DNA of 64,000 nt. Source: Phorcus lineatus (Eukaryota > Mollusca > Gastropoda > Trochida > Trochidae). Positions 53,201 through 64,000 of this stretch are shown in pieces. The DNA lies in contig OV121088.1 of assembly GCA_921293015.1 (NCBI GenBank), positions 35,336,010-35,400,009 of the forward strand. The letters run 5' to 3'. Position 1 is the stretch's first letter; each line of letters opens with the position of its first letter. The notes under the pieces were generated by a model. It was not told the DNA's origin. It saw only the letters and a program-made list of their open reading frames with translations, and ran no database searches. A program made the position numbers and the translations under genes.

Positions 53201-55260
53201 TGTCCAAACGCCTAACGAAAGTCCATCTGACAGGTAGTTGGACAAGTTTAATTTGACCAGTGGTCATCGATGCAAGAATCATTCGCGATTCATATGATAT
53301 CACCTCGTCCTGCTACTATAAGCCAGGCTCTGCAGATAAGAGTAAGATGACTGCAATCTGGATGTAAAAATATCATTAATTTAAAAAAAATCTATATTCT
53401 TATTGCTTTCGTCATTATTCACATTAACATAATGTGTTTTAAGTGGTTTCAGATTTAAATGTACGTTTGATGATGTTCGAGAATGTTTTAAATAAATTAA
53501 CTATAATTATTGCTTAAAAAACCACAATGTGCGTTTTACTTTTGACGCTTTCTCATGAATTTATTTTACACAAAATGTAAACGGTAAATGTTGTGTAAGG
53601 ATAAAATCATTGGTGTTCAGTTGTAGATCAGAATCTTGTTTATGGTATTTATATTCATATTAAAACAGAAATGAAGTCGAATTGCAATTGTATTTACATT
53701 CCCCACTAAAAAGTTTAGCATGACAGATGAATAACCAGTTTTTACATCACTGTTAACTCGTCAAATACAGGTTTTAAACATTTTCCCACATGCATCTTGT
53801 AGTTAGATATAATTTCTAATTATCATTAAATGCCAATTTGAGAGATTCAGCACAGTAAATGAAATTAATCATTTACCGTAATCAAGTTATCAATTAGATA
53901 AAAAAACAAAACAACGAATCATAAATTTATTATTATTTTACCGTTTCCTATTTCTTTTGAATTGAGATTTTAATTGTCATTTTTCAAATCAAAACAAAAT
54001 ATATTTTACAAAATGACTTAATATCATTTTTAAGAAAAGTGTATTTTACTATTTGAAAAAAAGAATTTCGTTTTTCACATATTCATTAATATCTAAAACA
54101 ATTCCAAATATTTGAATATGAAAAGACGAACATACTATTTAATCACTGAATTTAGACAATCCGTTTTAGCGCGGTATGTACAACATATAACAATTTCTTC
54201 AATTTTTAAAAATATTTTCAATACTCTTATTGTATTATCGATATCATTTTATTTCAGATTAAAATGGATTCAAAAATAAGGAAATAATTTTTTTGTTTCA
54301 GGTTAAACAAATTCGAACAGAAATTCATTTACATGACATCTTTTAACTAAGTACATGTCATAAAAGAACATTGCCAACTGTAAAACAGTAACAATAGAAT
54401 AATTGCATATTTCCCAAATTATATACAGATTCGATTTGTGTGAAACCGTGCGCCATTTCCTATGATATACAACTTATAATAATACATAAGGGTGTAATTT
54501 AATTCAATTAGAATTTTGAATGATATTTTAAAGAAATTTTGAATGATTAAAATACTCTAGTCATTTACCATCGTTGATACAAAGTGTTCCTCTCTATTCT
54601 TTAAAACCCTTTGATTTAAAATTTCATATTTTTATACAAATACAAAAACAAAATGGTTTAGCATGACAGTTTAATCAAGAATTTAAGCTTGAAGAAAATT
54701 TTCTGTAATTTTATCTTAAATCAACAGGGACATGCATCAGTTTTCAATGAAACTAACAAAGTAGAATTTTGATTTGCATCTCGACACTGTTGATTTCTAA
54801 AACTATGTAATCATAATTTATAAAATTCGAAGGATGGACTGTTATTAGATTTTTTTATGGACTAAGGGGTAAACTGCTTCAAGATACATAATTTAATTTT
54901 TTTCCTAAATGATTTGGTTAACACATGTACTAAAATGTAGTAAATGGTTTTAATTTCAAGACAATATAACCCTATCCGAAGAAACTAACTTGAAATTATA
55001 TCATTTACATTTTTTTGAATTTATTGTCGAAAAATCTATACATTTAGATCGTTCAAAATTAAAAAATGCAAATTCAGTTATTCTTATTTCTATTTTTAAA
55101 AATGTATTTTATATAAACAGATTGACATAAAAAATATCATTATTTCGTTCAAAACATACACAAAATATTATATCTTCGTCACATCAAAAATAAATGTCAC
55201 ATAATTCGCCAATCTTCAATCAAAACAATCATATCCTTGTATTACATTTAAGCAAGCAAT
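50226..55260. other. Gene-free AT-rich upstream region of glass
   Basis: About 5 kb with almost no open frames and no recognised mobile element. A poly-C run lies at 52868–52880. Long repeat-poor sequence upstream of a developmental regulator is often rich in enhancers, but I cannot point to a specific one. Confidence 0.45.
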
Positions 55261-55339
55261 CAATCCAGAGTGACAGGGAGCCGGGTAGATGCAACTGAGA
55301 TAAAGCAGGTTGGAGAGGTAGTGTTACCTGTACTGAACC

Positions 55340-56056
55340 ACTAACCCGACTCCCACACGCCACCAGCCCGACCCCCTACACGCCACTTGCCCGACCCCCA
55401 CACCCAACAACTCGACCCCTGCAGCCACCCAGGAGTCATATATCCCCAGACCGGCACTCACAAGTGCAGTAATCTTCTAAATACCTTCAATCGCACTGCA
55501 GAGGTCGATGTTTACAATCTGGCACGTGCGATCGCGGCCATGTTGATGATGCATGCACGTGTTGTCAACGTGTGAAGTGTATAATTTGTCTCAGGAAGCG
55601 TAAGAAAGTTGGCTTCAACAAAAACGCGGCGGTATGACAGTCTTCTGAAGTTGCAAGTCATCGTTTCATTTCGCGAGGCTGTAAATTCGGCACCAATGTC
55701 CAAGTAGGGTTTCTTCTTCGACGCGATGCCATGATGACTTGTAGTCGTTTTCAAAGCGATTTCACGGCGTTTTCTTGGTTTCCGTCTCTCCTCCAATCAG
55801 AAGATGAGATTTTGGCTTCTCCAATCTCATTAGCCAATAATCTGGTAATGAAAACGGTGCGAGGACATACAAGAACATCAGGTTCCAAGATTGAGGTGCC
55901 CTAAATAAAAAGATGGAGAAACCTTAAAGGTGCACATGCGCAGTACGACCCCGCGGCGAACGGCGATAGCTTTTAAATCACTGTCGTCTCAATTTTCGCT
56001 GTTTAGTTGGTATCGATGACTGTCCGTCTTATTTAAACATCAGCTCCAATCAAAAG
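55340..56056 (+). promoter_or_regulatory. Probable glass promoter region and 5' untranslated sequence
   Basis: GC-richer than its surroundings. It begins with short CCCGACCCCC-ACACGCCAC repeats (55345–55415). A TTTTAAA at about 55969–55975, some 85 bases before an ATG at 56057, is TATA-like. The transcription start cannot be fixed from sequence. Confidence 0.4.
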
Positions 56057-56107
56057 ATGGACTCAGTCGCAATACGTCACGGTCAGCGATCAGAAGAGTT
56101 CGCCAAG
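56057..56107 (+). other. Likely 5' exon of glass with an upstream AUG
   Basis: ATG in a strong context (A at −3, G at +4) opens 17 codons to a good GTAAGT donor at 56108. Spliced to the strong acceptor at 56636 it runs out of frame and stops at 56667–56669, overlapping the main start. Spliced instead to the weak GAG 10 bases further on, it would fuse in frame to the Glass protein. Confidence 0.5.
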
Positions 56108-56640
56108 GTAAGTCTTGAAATGTGAAGTTCAAGAGATTTTGATTTCTTTTAGGATATTTTGAACAAATTTTTTACCATTTGAATGGAATTCATAAAATCA
56201 TAATATGTTATTGATAATCCATATGTGTTTAAGAAAGCATTTCGTCCAATTTCTTAAGGATAAGTTGTTTTATTTGTAAATTATAAAATCTTCATAACCA
56301 TGTCAAAAAATACTTTTCTTGGCAATGTTTGAACTTTCATTTATGTCAACAAAATGTCAATATCCAGAAAATGAACTTTTCTCATCAGAGTTTGAATATC
56401 TATACATGTATGCAACTATTCATATTTTTATCATGAAGATATATTTTGTAAATGAGAGATTATTCATCAAATGCAAAAGTAAATAAATATATCTTTCAAA
56501 ATCTAAATATACACTTAAAAGTTCTTTTTTTAAATTAATTTTCTTTTCCATAACACATTCACACCTAGATAAACTATTTTCAATATCTTTAAACGTTTCA
56601 CAATGACATAAATTATAATTACTTTCAATTTTTCAGACAA

Positions 56641-59600
56641 ATGGAGGCCTCTTACGCGAACCTCTCTAGTTATTCCGATGTTTGGCGATCAAGTCCGAGT
56701 AGACACTCGGTATCTTCCGAGTCTCCTCGATCGTTTACGGAACTGAGCATGAACACCCTGCCTATGCCCTCTCTGGAGTTTGACCAGTTCCCAAACGTGT
56801 TCTCATTCTCGCCCTGCCCTCCTGGATACAAGTAAGCAGAATTAATTACCAATAATGATATTATTAGTAACATTAAAATAAAGAAATATTTTTTGTATTA
56901 TTAGGGTTAATATTTAAATTTCAAGTTTCAAATCGGCGTTTTTAGCGAATGATATTATATTTCTTATCAAATGAATATTCATCATGTAATAATGATATCA
57001 TCACTGACGTCATCTTAGAATAGGATGACGTCACTTGAAAGAAAAGACCAAAGGGAGATCTATCTTGTTGAATCAGCGGTTTTATATCCGCGTTGTTCAA
57101 GGGTCAGAATAGTGTGCTCATTTCCTTTAGATTCGAACAGTGGACCTCACTATAAATAAGCCCTGTTGAAATTGGGAATTGCTGAGTAGCCAAGGGGATT
57201 AAAAATCATCTCTCGTTTAATATAAACAACTTCTAAAATCTTGCAACTGAGTAAGTATTTATTTAAGCACAAATTCAAGTAATCGACTGTATTTTATACA
57301 CGCTATGAACATTGTTTAAACGTTAAAAAAATGTGTGTAATTAAGAATAAAAAATAAGAAACGGTTTTAAAAAATTCAATGTATTAAGTTATAATGTCAA
57401 GAGTGACTAGAAATTTTCAGATTCGTTGCCTAGCGGTATTGGAATTTCATCATGATAAAAGTAATTTCAGGATTTAATATTCCCACTTCCATGATATTTC
57501 AATAAGTAACATAAATTGAACATTTTGCGAGCTATCTTGGAGCATTCCATATGTCTTGATAAAGTTATCATTGTTCTACGGATACTATACAGAAATAATG
57601 TTAACAATACTGGAAGATAAGGTGTGGTAGTCCAATAAACAACCTACGATACATATCTATAAAAAATATCCCGAAATTTTCATACTCAACGGAAAATATA
57701 CCTAAACACAAGAGTCTTTCATAGTAATAGCAACATGCATGTTTAAAAAAGTGGTTTTGAAGTTTAAGAACTATGACTAATAATGTTATAAAATTAAAAA
57801 TCTAATTGGATCATATACTCTTATTTTCAAAACTTCGTCGATGTATTTGATTAAAATATAACCATGGGAGCGTTTTATATTTCAACCTTTAATTTTCATC
57901 AAAATAAATTTGTTAACACAGGACATTACCGTTAATTTAAGCGTATGTGAGGATAATCTGATATAAACAATCCATATTATTACATCTATATCTAAATCCC
58001 ATGCGTAATAACAACACTTTATGCAATGATGATTTCAATGGAGTACGCCTATCTGCAAAAATCGACCACCGCATGTTGTAAGAGACTCAAAGTATAGGAG
58101 ATAAGGAAGCACTATATGTACTCTTGAATATAAATCTCTGTGAACGATATGATTAAAAATTCAACAAATGCTTTTATAAAAATATGCTGTTATCATTGAC
58201 TTCAAAATGCAACGAAATATCTATACGTTTTTGTGTGATGACCAGTAATTCTATCTGAAAAACTGACCAAGAAAAATATTCTTTGCTTTTATATTATTAT
58301 CAGAATTTTTGTGATTATTACAAATAGTTCAATTCATCCATTTTATTTAGAAAACGTTTATTGAATTTCCAAATATTTAGTTATTTAAGATATTACAACA
58401 ATGCATAATCTATCCTCATATTTATTCTAGTCCGTAAAAAGTATTTTTTTCAAATCAAATAAAACCGGTCGTGTGCCAAATTTGCGTCAAGTTATTTATG
58501 ATTTTATTGTCAAATTTAATTTGGTTTTCAACAGTGAACAAGCAACTCATTATAACATTTAAACAATGAAGCAGACAATTACCTTTCACTTCAGTGTTGT
58601 TAGTAACATCTTATATGTATATAAACATACATGGTTAGATGTACATAATATAATATCATATATAGATATGAATAATATATAATTTACATATTAGATATAA
58701 TTATGTATAATATTTAATAATAATAACAATAATAATAATAATAATATATACATATACATATACATGATACACAATGACACTCGTTTGGACCAAAATGACC
58801 ACTCATTGACGTACGCGAAGTTGACAATAGAAAACGAATTTATCCTGTACAGAAAGTCGTTGTGTGTTGTTCTGGTTTCTTACAAAAGTTACAAATCATT
58901 TGCTAATGTTGGTTATGTCAAACTTCTAGCTCCAACTGTTTATAAACACTGAGATTAGTATTTCAGCTAAGTGTTGATATTTATTCTGGACACTTTTCGG
59001 CAGGGCCCTAAGTACCGACTATTGTTATTAACATCACTTAGTCCACACAAAGTTCCCTGTTTGGTAAAAGGCTTAAGGTGGAGCCCAGTCAGAATATGCT
59101 CTCTCTGTGTGAGAACACTAGTGATGGATTAAGAAGCCAACATGCCGGTTCGATGGTGTTTATAAGTGTAGAAAATTGTTGACAATATCAGACATTTTCA
59201 CGTGAAAGATTGCTTATTGTGTGCTGACAAACTTTGATTTGTGTACTCATATATCGTATATCAACTTCTTGAGGTGTCATTTTGACTTAATGATTGTCGT
59301 CTGCTAGTTGTGATATCGTCTGCTCCGGCGTGATTTCTTCCTCATGTCCGGTGGCAGGTGAATGACCACGCCTGATTAGCTCCTCTCATTCCGGCCAATT
59401 TGTCCCTCCCTGGTCAGTAACGAACGCAGTATATTCAGGCGGAACAGATTTCACACCTTGCTGACCGCTGTGTTAAAACAAACACTCCAAATTTTAATTC
59501 GGAATACTAATTGTTTTGAACTTGGATTTTCTTTCAGGGACCTGACAGTGTTTAAGGAGAAGGCTCCTCATGACATCGCCGACGCGCTGTTGTCTTTGAA

Positions 59601-60678
59601 ACACGCCGTTGTCCATCCCCAGTTCAGTGGTCAGCTCTCTCCTCTTTCGCCTGCTCCCCCGCCGCCGCCGATGTCGCACTTCGGTCACAATCAAGTCATG
59701 AACGCTGGCCCTTTTTCATCTCAGAATCACCAGGGTTTGGCTTATCCCGTTAGCCATCAAGGCCCGATGTTCCACAACCCGTATCCGACACCGACGCCGG
59801 CTCAATACGCCAGTCCTTACCCGGATCCCGGCCCAAATCCTTCAAATCAAGCACCACCTCAAGCAAACGTGCACTTCCCCTCCATGAGCGTCAACGTTTC
59901 AATGAGTATGAACGTCGGAATGCCGCCGGGCCTCGGTAATACTCAGTACAACCCGGTACCGCCTCAGCAATGGCCACCACAACCACAGAGTCCGACCCTG
60001 GGACAGTACCATCCCGGGTACACGCACACCCCCAGCATTCAATCACAATATGGCGGCTACAACTCGCAACCATATCCGCCATCGTACAGTTTCTCGTCCG
60101 ACTTCCGGTCGGATGGTCGAGGTGGCATATACTACAAACACTCGGATGGCTTCAAAGACGCCAAGTTCTGCACAGTGGGTCATCTGAAGCGCTCTAAATT
60201 CCTCTCGGAGAAGACGCCCCCTCCACCCCCCGGGATAGACCCCAACTCCCTCAAGACCAACATGTGCAGGATATGCGGCAAGACTTACGCTCGACCGAGT
60301 ACTCTCAAGACCCATCTTAGAACCCACTCGGGGGAGAAACCCTACAAATGTACAACATGTAACAAATCTTTCTCCCAGGCTGCAAACCTCACCGCTCATA
60401 TTCGGACTCACAGCGGAGAGAAACCTTTCCGTTGTCCGATCTGTGACCGTCGCTTCTCGCAGAGTTCGTCGGTCACGACCCACATGCGTACGCATTCGGG
60501 CGAACGTCCGTACCGGTGTAGACTCTGCAAAAAGGCTTTCTCGGATAGCTCAACCCTGACAAAACATCTCCGTATCCACAGCGGTGAAAAACCGTACCAG
60601 TGTAAACTATGTCTTCTGCGCTTCTCGCAGTCAGGAAACCTCAATAGACATATGCGTGTGCATGCAAATACTGGATGA
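56641..60678 (+). CDS. gl: Glass, zinc-finger transcription factor of photoreceptor development (443 aa)
   Basis: Nuclear DNA-binding protein; in flies Glass is needed for photoreceptor differentiation. Coding exons are 56641–56831 and 59538–60678, joined in phase 2 across a 2.7-kb intron (donor GTAAGC, acceptor TTTCTTTCAG). The N-terminal part ends CPPGYK, joining [20 protein letters not shown], a conserved-looking block. A Pro/Gln/Ser/Tyr-rich low-complexity region fills residues ~85–230. Five C2H2 fingers occupy residues 307–439, with the linker and helix signature of Glass ([80 protein letters not shown]). The protein ends four residues after the last His. It is shorter than fly Glass (about 600 aa), mainly in the low-complexity part. 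I chose ATG 56641 because it heads the only frame that joins exon 2 in phase. Confidence 0.95.
56832..59537 (+). other. Large intron of glass
   Basis: AT-rich with an ATA/ATAAT microsatellite at about 58690–58760. The last ~250 bases are GC-richer (for example GCTCCGGCGTGATTTC at 59321) and may hold regulatory sites. No exon or mobile element is recognised inside. Confidence 0.7.
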
Positions 60679-61612
60679 TATGTATTTACACACAAACACT
60701 GGATAAGATGCACGTGTACGCATATACAGGATAAAGTGTATATGAGCTCAAACTCTGGACAAAATGCATGTGCGGGAAAGGCTCAATGCAACATTTGTGC
60801 ACGCGATTATTGAATACGAACTTCTATTGAATTTATCGTAATGAAAAATTATCTGATGCATGTGTAAACAAGTTCAAATTTACCACCAGACAAAAAGTGC
60901 TCGCATACATACTCATATTGGACAGAATGTCGATTTGCAACATGAAGAACTTCATGCATATTCTAAATCAGAGGGACGGGTGTTCTCATGGCAGGGTAAA
61001 GGTGATACATTTTTTTGGCTGGTAGTTAAACATAGACATGTATTAATGTCGAAAATTATCATTGATTACTACAGAAAACTATCCGATACTTTCTCATCCA
61101 TGACAAAAGACGATGTCTGTGTAGTCGAGCATATAAGATAAAGGTAGAATCAAAGCAATGATTTATAATTATTTGTTCTTCGATACGTATGAAAATCCTA
61201 CTTTAATGTCAAACAATCCTACTGTATAACGTAGGTTAAGTCCCTTGAGTTTCGATCTGTAAATGATTGTTAAGAGTGATGTGTGTTCTATACGATAAAA
61301 AACTTTACCAAAGATAGAAATAAAATATATACTGTCACGTATATATGTGTAACAGTGGTGTTGTGTTACGAACCGGTGTCAAAAACAGTGATGGAGTGCG
61401 GAGTTTAAAATATTGGACAAATTACTTTTAGAATATGTTCAAAGCGGCAAAGGATATTTCTCTGTTGCTGTAAGTAAAGAAAGTCATTTTGATGTTGAAT
61501 TATTTTCACAAATGTTATTTTTGTCGTTATTGTTGATATTACTGTAATTTGTGACAATATATACCTTTAGTCATATTACAGTGTCACATTTTGTCACATA
61601 AAGCAAAATAAA
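60679..61612 (+). terminator. Glass 3' untranslated region with candidate poly(A) signals
   Basis: Two AATAAA hexamers at 61319–61324 and 61607–61612 lie downstream of the stop. The second is followed by GTGTACTT and a T/G-rich stretch, as expected of a cleavage site, and is the better candidate. Confidence 0.6.
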
Positions 61613-63060
61613 AGTGTACTTATCATTGTATATACTTTGTCTCGTTATTTCCATGAGTATTTTTTGTTATGATTTGTGTAGGAATTGGCCTAACGTTTCT
61701 AAGAAAATGTTTTTTAAAACGATGAAACTATGAAAATATTAACAAAAGTACAGTAATGAGTCTTTTCCTTCCGTGATTGTTATCAAAGAAGTTATTGTAA
61801 ACCTTAAAAGTAATGGCGTCATCAACCTTATTAATTATATGCTAATTGTTTTTAATGAAAATAATGCTAACGTATATATGATTATAATCATAACAAGTAT
61901 GTTCTGACAGACGGAAAGCAACAATATCATATCAAACGATGCCACTTGCAATTGTTTTTGAAAAGGAACAAGTCTTAAGTTTTATTCGGCTACTCATTTT
62001 TGATTTACTTCATAAGACCTTTTTATTTCTGAAAATATATCATACTGATTAAAATGTAAGTTATATTGATATGGAAAATACAGGAACACTCAAATGATTT
62101 TAAGCGTTCATCCCAAACAACACGGTTATATTTACAGTTCATCTATAAATGTCTGAATCAGATACGCAATAAAAACTAATTTCATTTTACAATGTGTCAC
62201 ATTTGATAAGTGTTGAATCGCGAATATATTAATACATTCTTTGAAATATAATGTTTGATAGTTTTTAATTCATTCAGTATTTGTACAATCAAATTTTTTG
62301 CATGAATGGTATGATTAGACATATAAAGGTTCTTTTCAGACATAGATTATTGTTTGTTTTTCATTGCTTAGAATTGTTGTATATGTTTAATACACAAAAA
62401 CATATATAGTATTTAACATATGAACATTGCCTGTATGAAACGTAACGAAGAACAAGCGTGTTTTCCTTTTCTTAGGATGTTTTACAAGTTATCAATTTTC
62501 CTTTATTTGCATTTTATGACAACATATAAATGTTAGCCTTTAACTTGTCATGATGTCGATATTAATGTTCATAATGATATTTTAATTTTAACTCTGAAGA
62601 TACCGAAGCTAATATTCATATTTTTTTATTTTAGAGTTGTAAGCTCGCTTATACCGTAATAAGACTAACATTTCGTTTCGAATAGCGTCCGTAATTGAAT
62701 ATATATTCGCATGTAAATAATAGATCATTATTAAATTTGGAACCTACCGGGATACATTTTTAATTTTTTTTAAAAGCATGATAAAGTAAGGCTTATTGTA
62801 ATATATTCAGGCGATTTCTTTTAATTTTTATATGGATAAACTTACTTAAATTGTTTCTTTTTAAGGCACTATATAAATGTTAAACAGGTTATACAGGTAA
62901 TACATCAAATATATAACAATTAAATTGTTTTTTACTACAATTGAATTGTCATAATTTCTATTCACACAATTTTGAATTACATTCTTATGTAAATGGTAAA
63001 AAAACAATTTACATCTTATGAATATTGATCACACTAGAAAGCTTTCTTACCATTCCCATG
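61613..63060. other. Intergenic, nothing recognised
   Basis: Very AT-rich, without frames, RNA signatures or repeats that I can support. Confidence 0.5.
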
Positions 63061-63063
63061 CAG

Positions 63064-63530
63064 TTAAAGTGACACAGAGTATGTTTCATAAATTATTTGG
63101 CTGAAATAAGAGCCGAAATACCATCTCTCTTTAGTTCAATATAAATATCGTCCCTAGGCTTGCATCGTTATCTCGAAATGCAAAAAATAGGATATTTTCT
63201 CGTTTTCAGTGATAATAGAAAAACCGCCACATAGGTTTTAATAAGTTAGAATCCAATTTACATGAATAAAGTTAATTGATCTACTAAACACTATCAACTT
63301 ATAATTTTCCTTGTATCTTCTGTAAATAATTTTCGAGAATAACGTTTGAGTGACTGGTGCGCTTCATTGTCCGGTTTTCGATCGTAAATTACAACTTAAA
63401 CGTGTTTATTGTCTGCATACTGAACTGATGAGTAATAAGATGGTGATTTTCAGAGACAACCACTACCTCTCGATAAAATAACACCATTTAAAAAGTTTGA
63501 CAAATCTAACTCTGTTCCTTTACTTGATGC
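63064..63530 (+). mobile_element. MITE-like family B, copy 6
   Basis: Starts TTAAAGTGACACAGAGTATG, the best left tip of the family. The right tip is eroded (AACTCTGTTCCTTTAC near 63520). The interior matches copies 3 and 5. Confidence 0.75.
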
Positions 63531-64000
63531 GATACCGCGATACTTGAAATACTTTTTATGAGTATACGCATCCTATGAGTCAGTTAAAAGGTAAACATTA
63601 TAGAAACATGGACATACCAACTTCACAAGTGCGTGTAATTTAAGAAAGAAATTTTACTGCTTTGTAAAATTCCAAATGCGTACAAAGTCGTCTTTCCCGC
63701 AATACATACAGTTTCCACAGTGATTAGAGAAACTGGAACCTATCATTTTATAATGCAGTGCTTCTCTAGTGCACGGCGTGTCACATTAACATATGAGCTA
63801 CATGAATTTACTTACTTTCAATTATAGTGATAGTTTTAAAATTAATTGCCCGACAAAATGAGATGGATAGATGTTCACAACAAGTTTACGAAGGTTTGGT
63901 AAACTGAAACAACCGTACAGTCAGTGTTGAAGGCAGCTAATATAAACATGAGGAGATATTAAATGAATTATATCTCATTGGTTGAAATAGTAATTGGTTG
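63531..64000. other. Intergenic, nothing recognised
   Basis: No gene, repeat or RNA signal seen before the window ends. Confidence 0.5.

Noticed and set aside
59458-59537. In-frame ATG upstream of the second glass exon as the protein start
   Set aside because: The segment is intronic. The phase-2 acceptor at 59537 joins exactly to the donor at 56832 and restores the [14 protein letters not shown] block.
59891-60713. Minus-strand frames over glass
   Set aside because: Shadows of the GC-rich zinc-finger coding sequence on the opposite strand.

Overview
The window is animal nuclear DNA. It is AT-rich, with short GT–AG exons, long introns, many small inverted-repeat transposons, satellites and decayed LINE pieces. 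Two protein-coding genes can be supported, both on the + strand. The first encodes a secreted, lophotrochozoan-style mosaic protease. The second encodes the eye-development zinc-finger factor Glass. Together with the type of C-terminal domain and the repeat content, this suggests a marine invertebrate, most likely a mollusc or another lophotrochozoan. I cannot name the species.

Gene 1 (682–36183) is a 28-exon model built by hand from acceptor and donor sites and from codon phase. Every junction joins in frame and the exons sum to 3921 nt, giving 1306 residues plus a stop. In order it has: signal peptide; short propeptide ending in RRKR; astacin zinc-protease domain (HEMLHALGIFHE and SIMHY); EGF-like module; CUB without its first disulfide; kringle; ShK-like; sushi (CCP); ShK-like; six sushi; full ShK; sushi; and a cysteine-containing C-terminal domain that I recognise only loosely. 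From the end of the catalytic domain onward almost every module is an exon, or exon group, bounded by phase-1 introns. Two decayed partial copies of one sushi exon lie in the following intron.

The introns and the roughly 20-kb spacer between the genes (36184–56056) are packed with mobile-element debris. There are two recurrent TTAA-flanked MITE-like families: A has five copies of about 620 bp and B has six copies of about 450 bp, with one A nested in one B. A 964-bp element carries B-type ends. A third inverted-repeat family has two copies. There is an intact 311-bp element with a 14-bp perfect inverted repeat and an apparent 5-bp duplication. A 72-bp perfect foldback is flanked by a 9-bp direct repeat. 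Antisense LINE remnants and several satellites are also present, including a 74-bp satellite with higher-order periodicity that opens a spurious 325-codon frame.

Gene 2 (56641–60678 coding, with a likely 5' exon ending at 56107) encodes a 443-residue Glass orthologue with five consecutive C2H2 fingers. About 6 kb of gene-free AT-rich DNA and one GC-richer island lie upstream. An AUG in the 5' exon opens a frame that overlaps the main start. No rRNA gene, CRISPR array or bacterial-type feature is present. The two genes show no functional link; their adjacency looks incidental.
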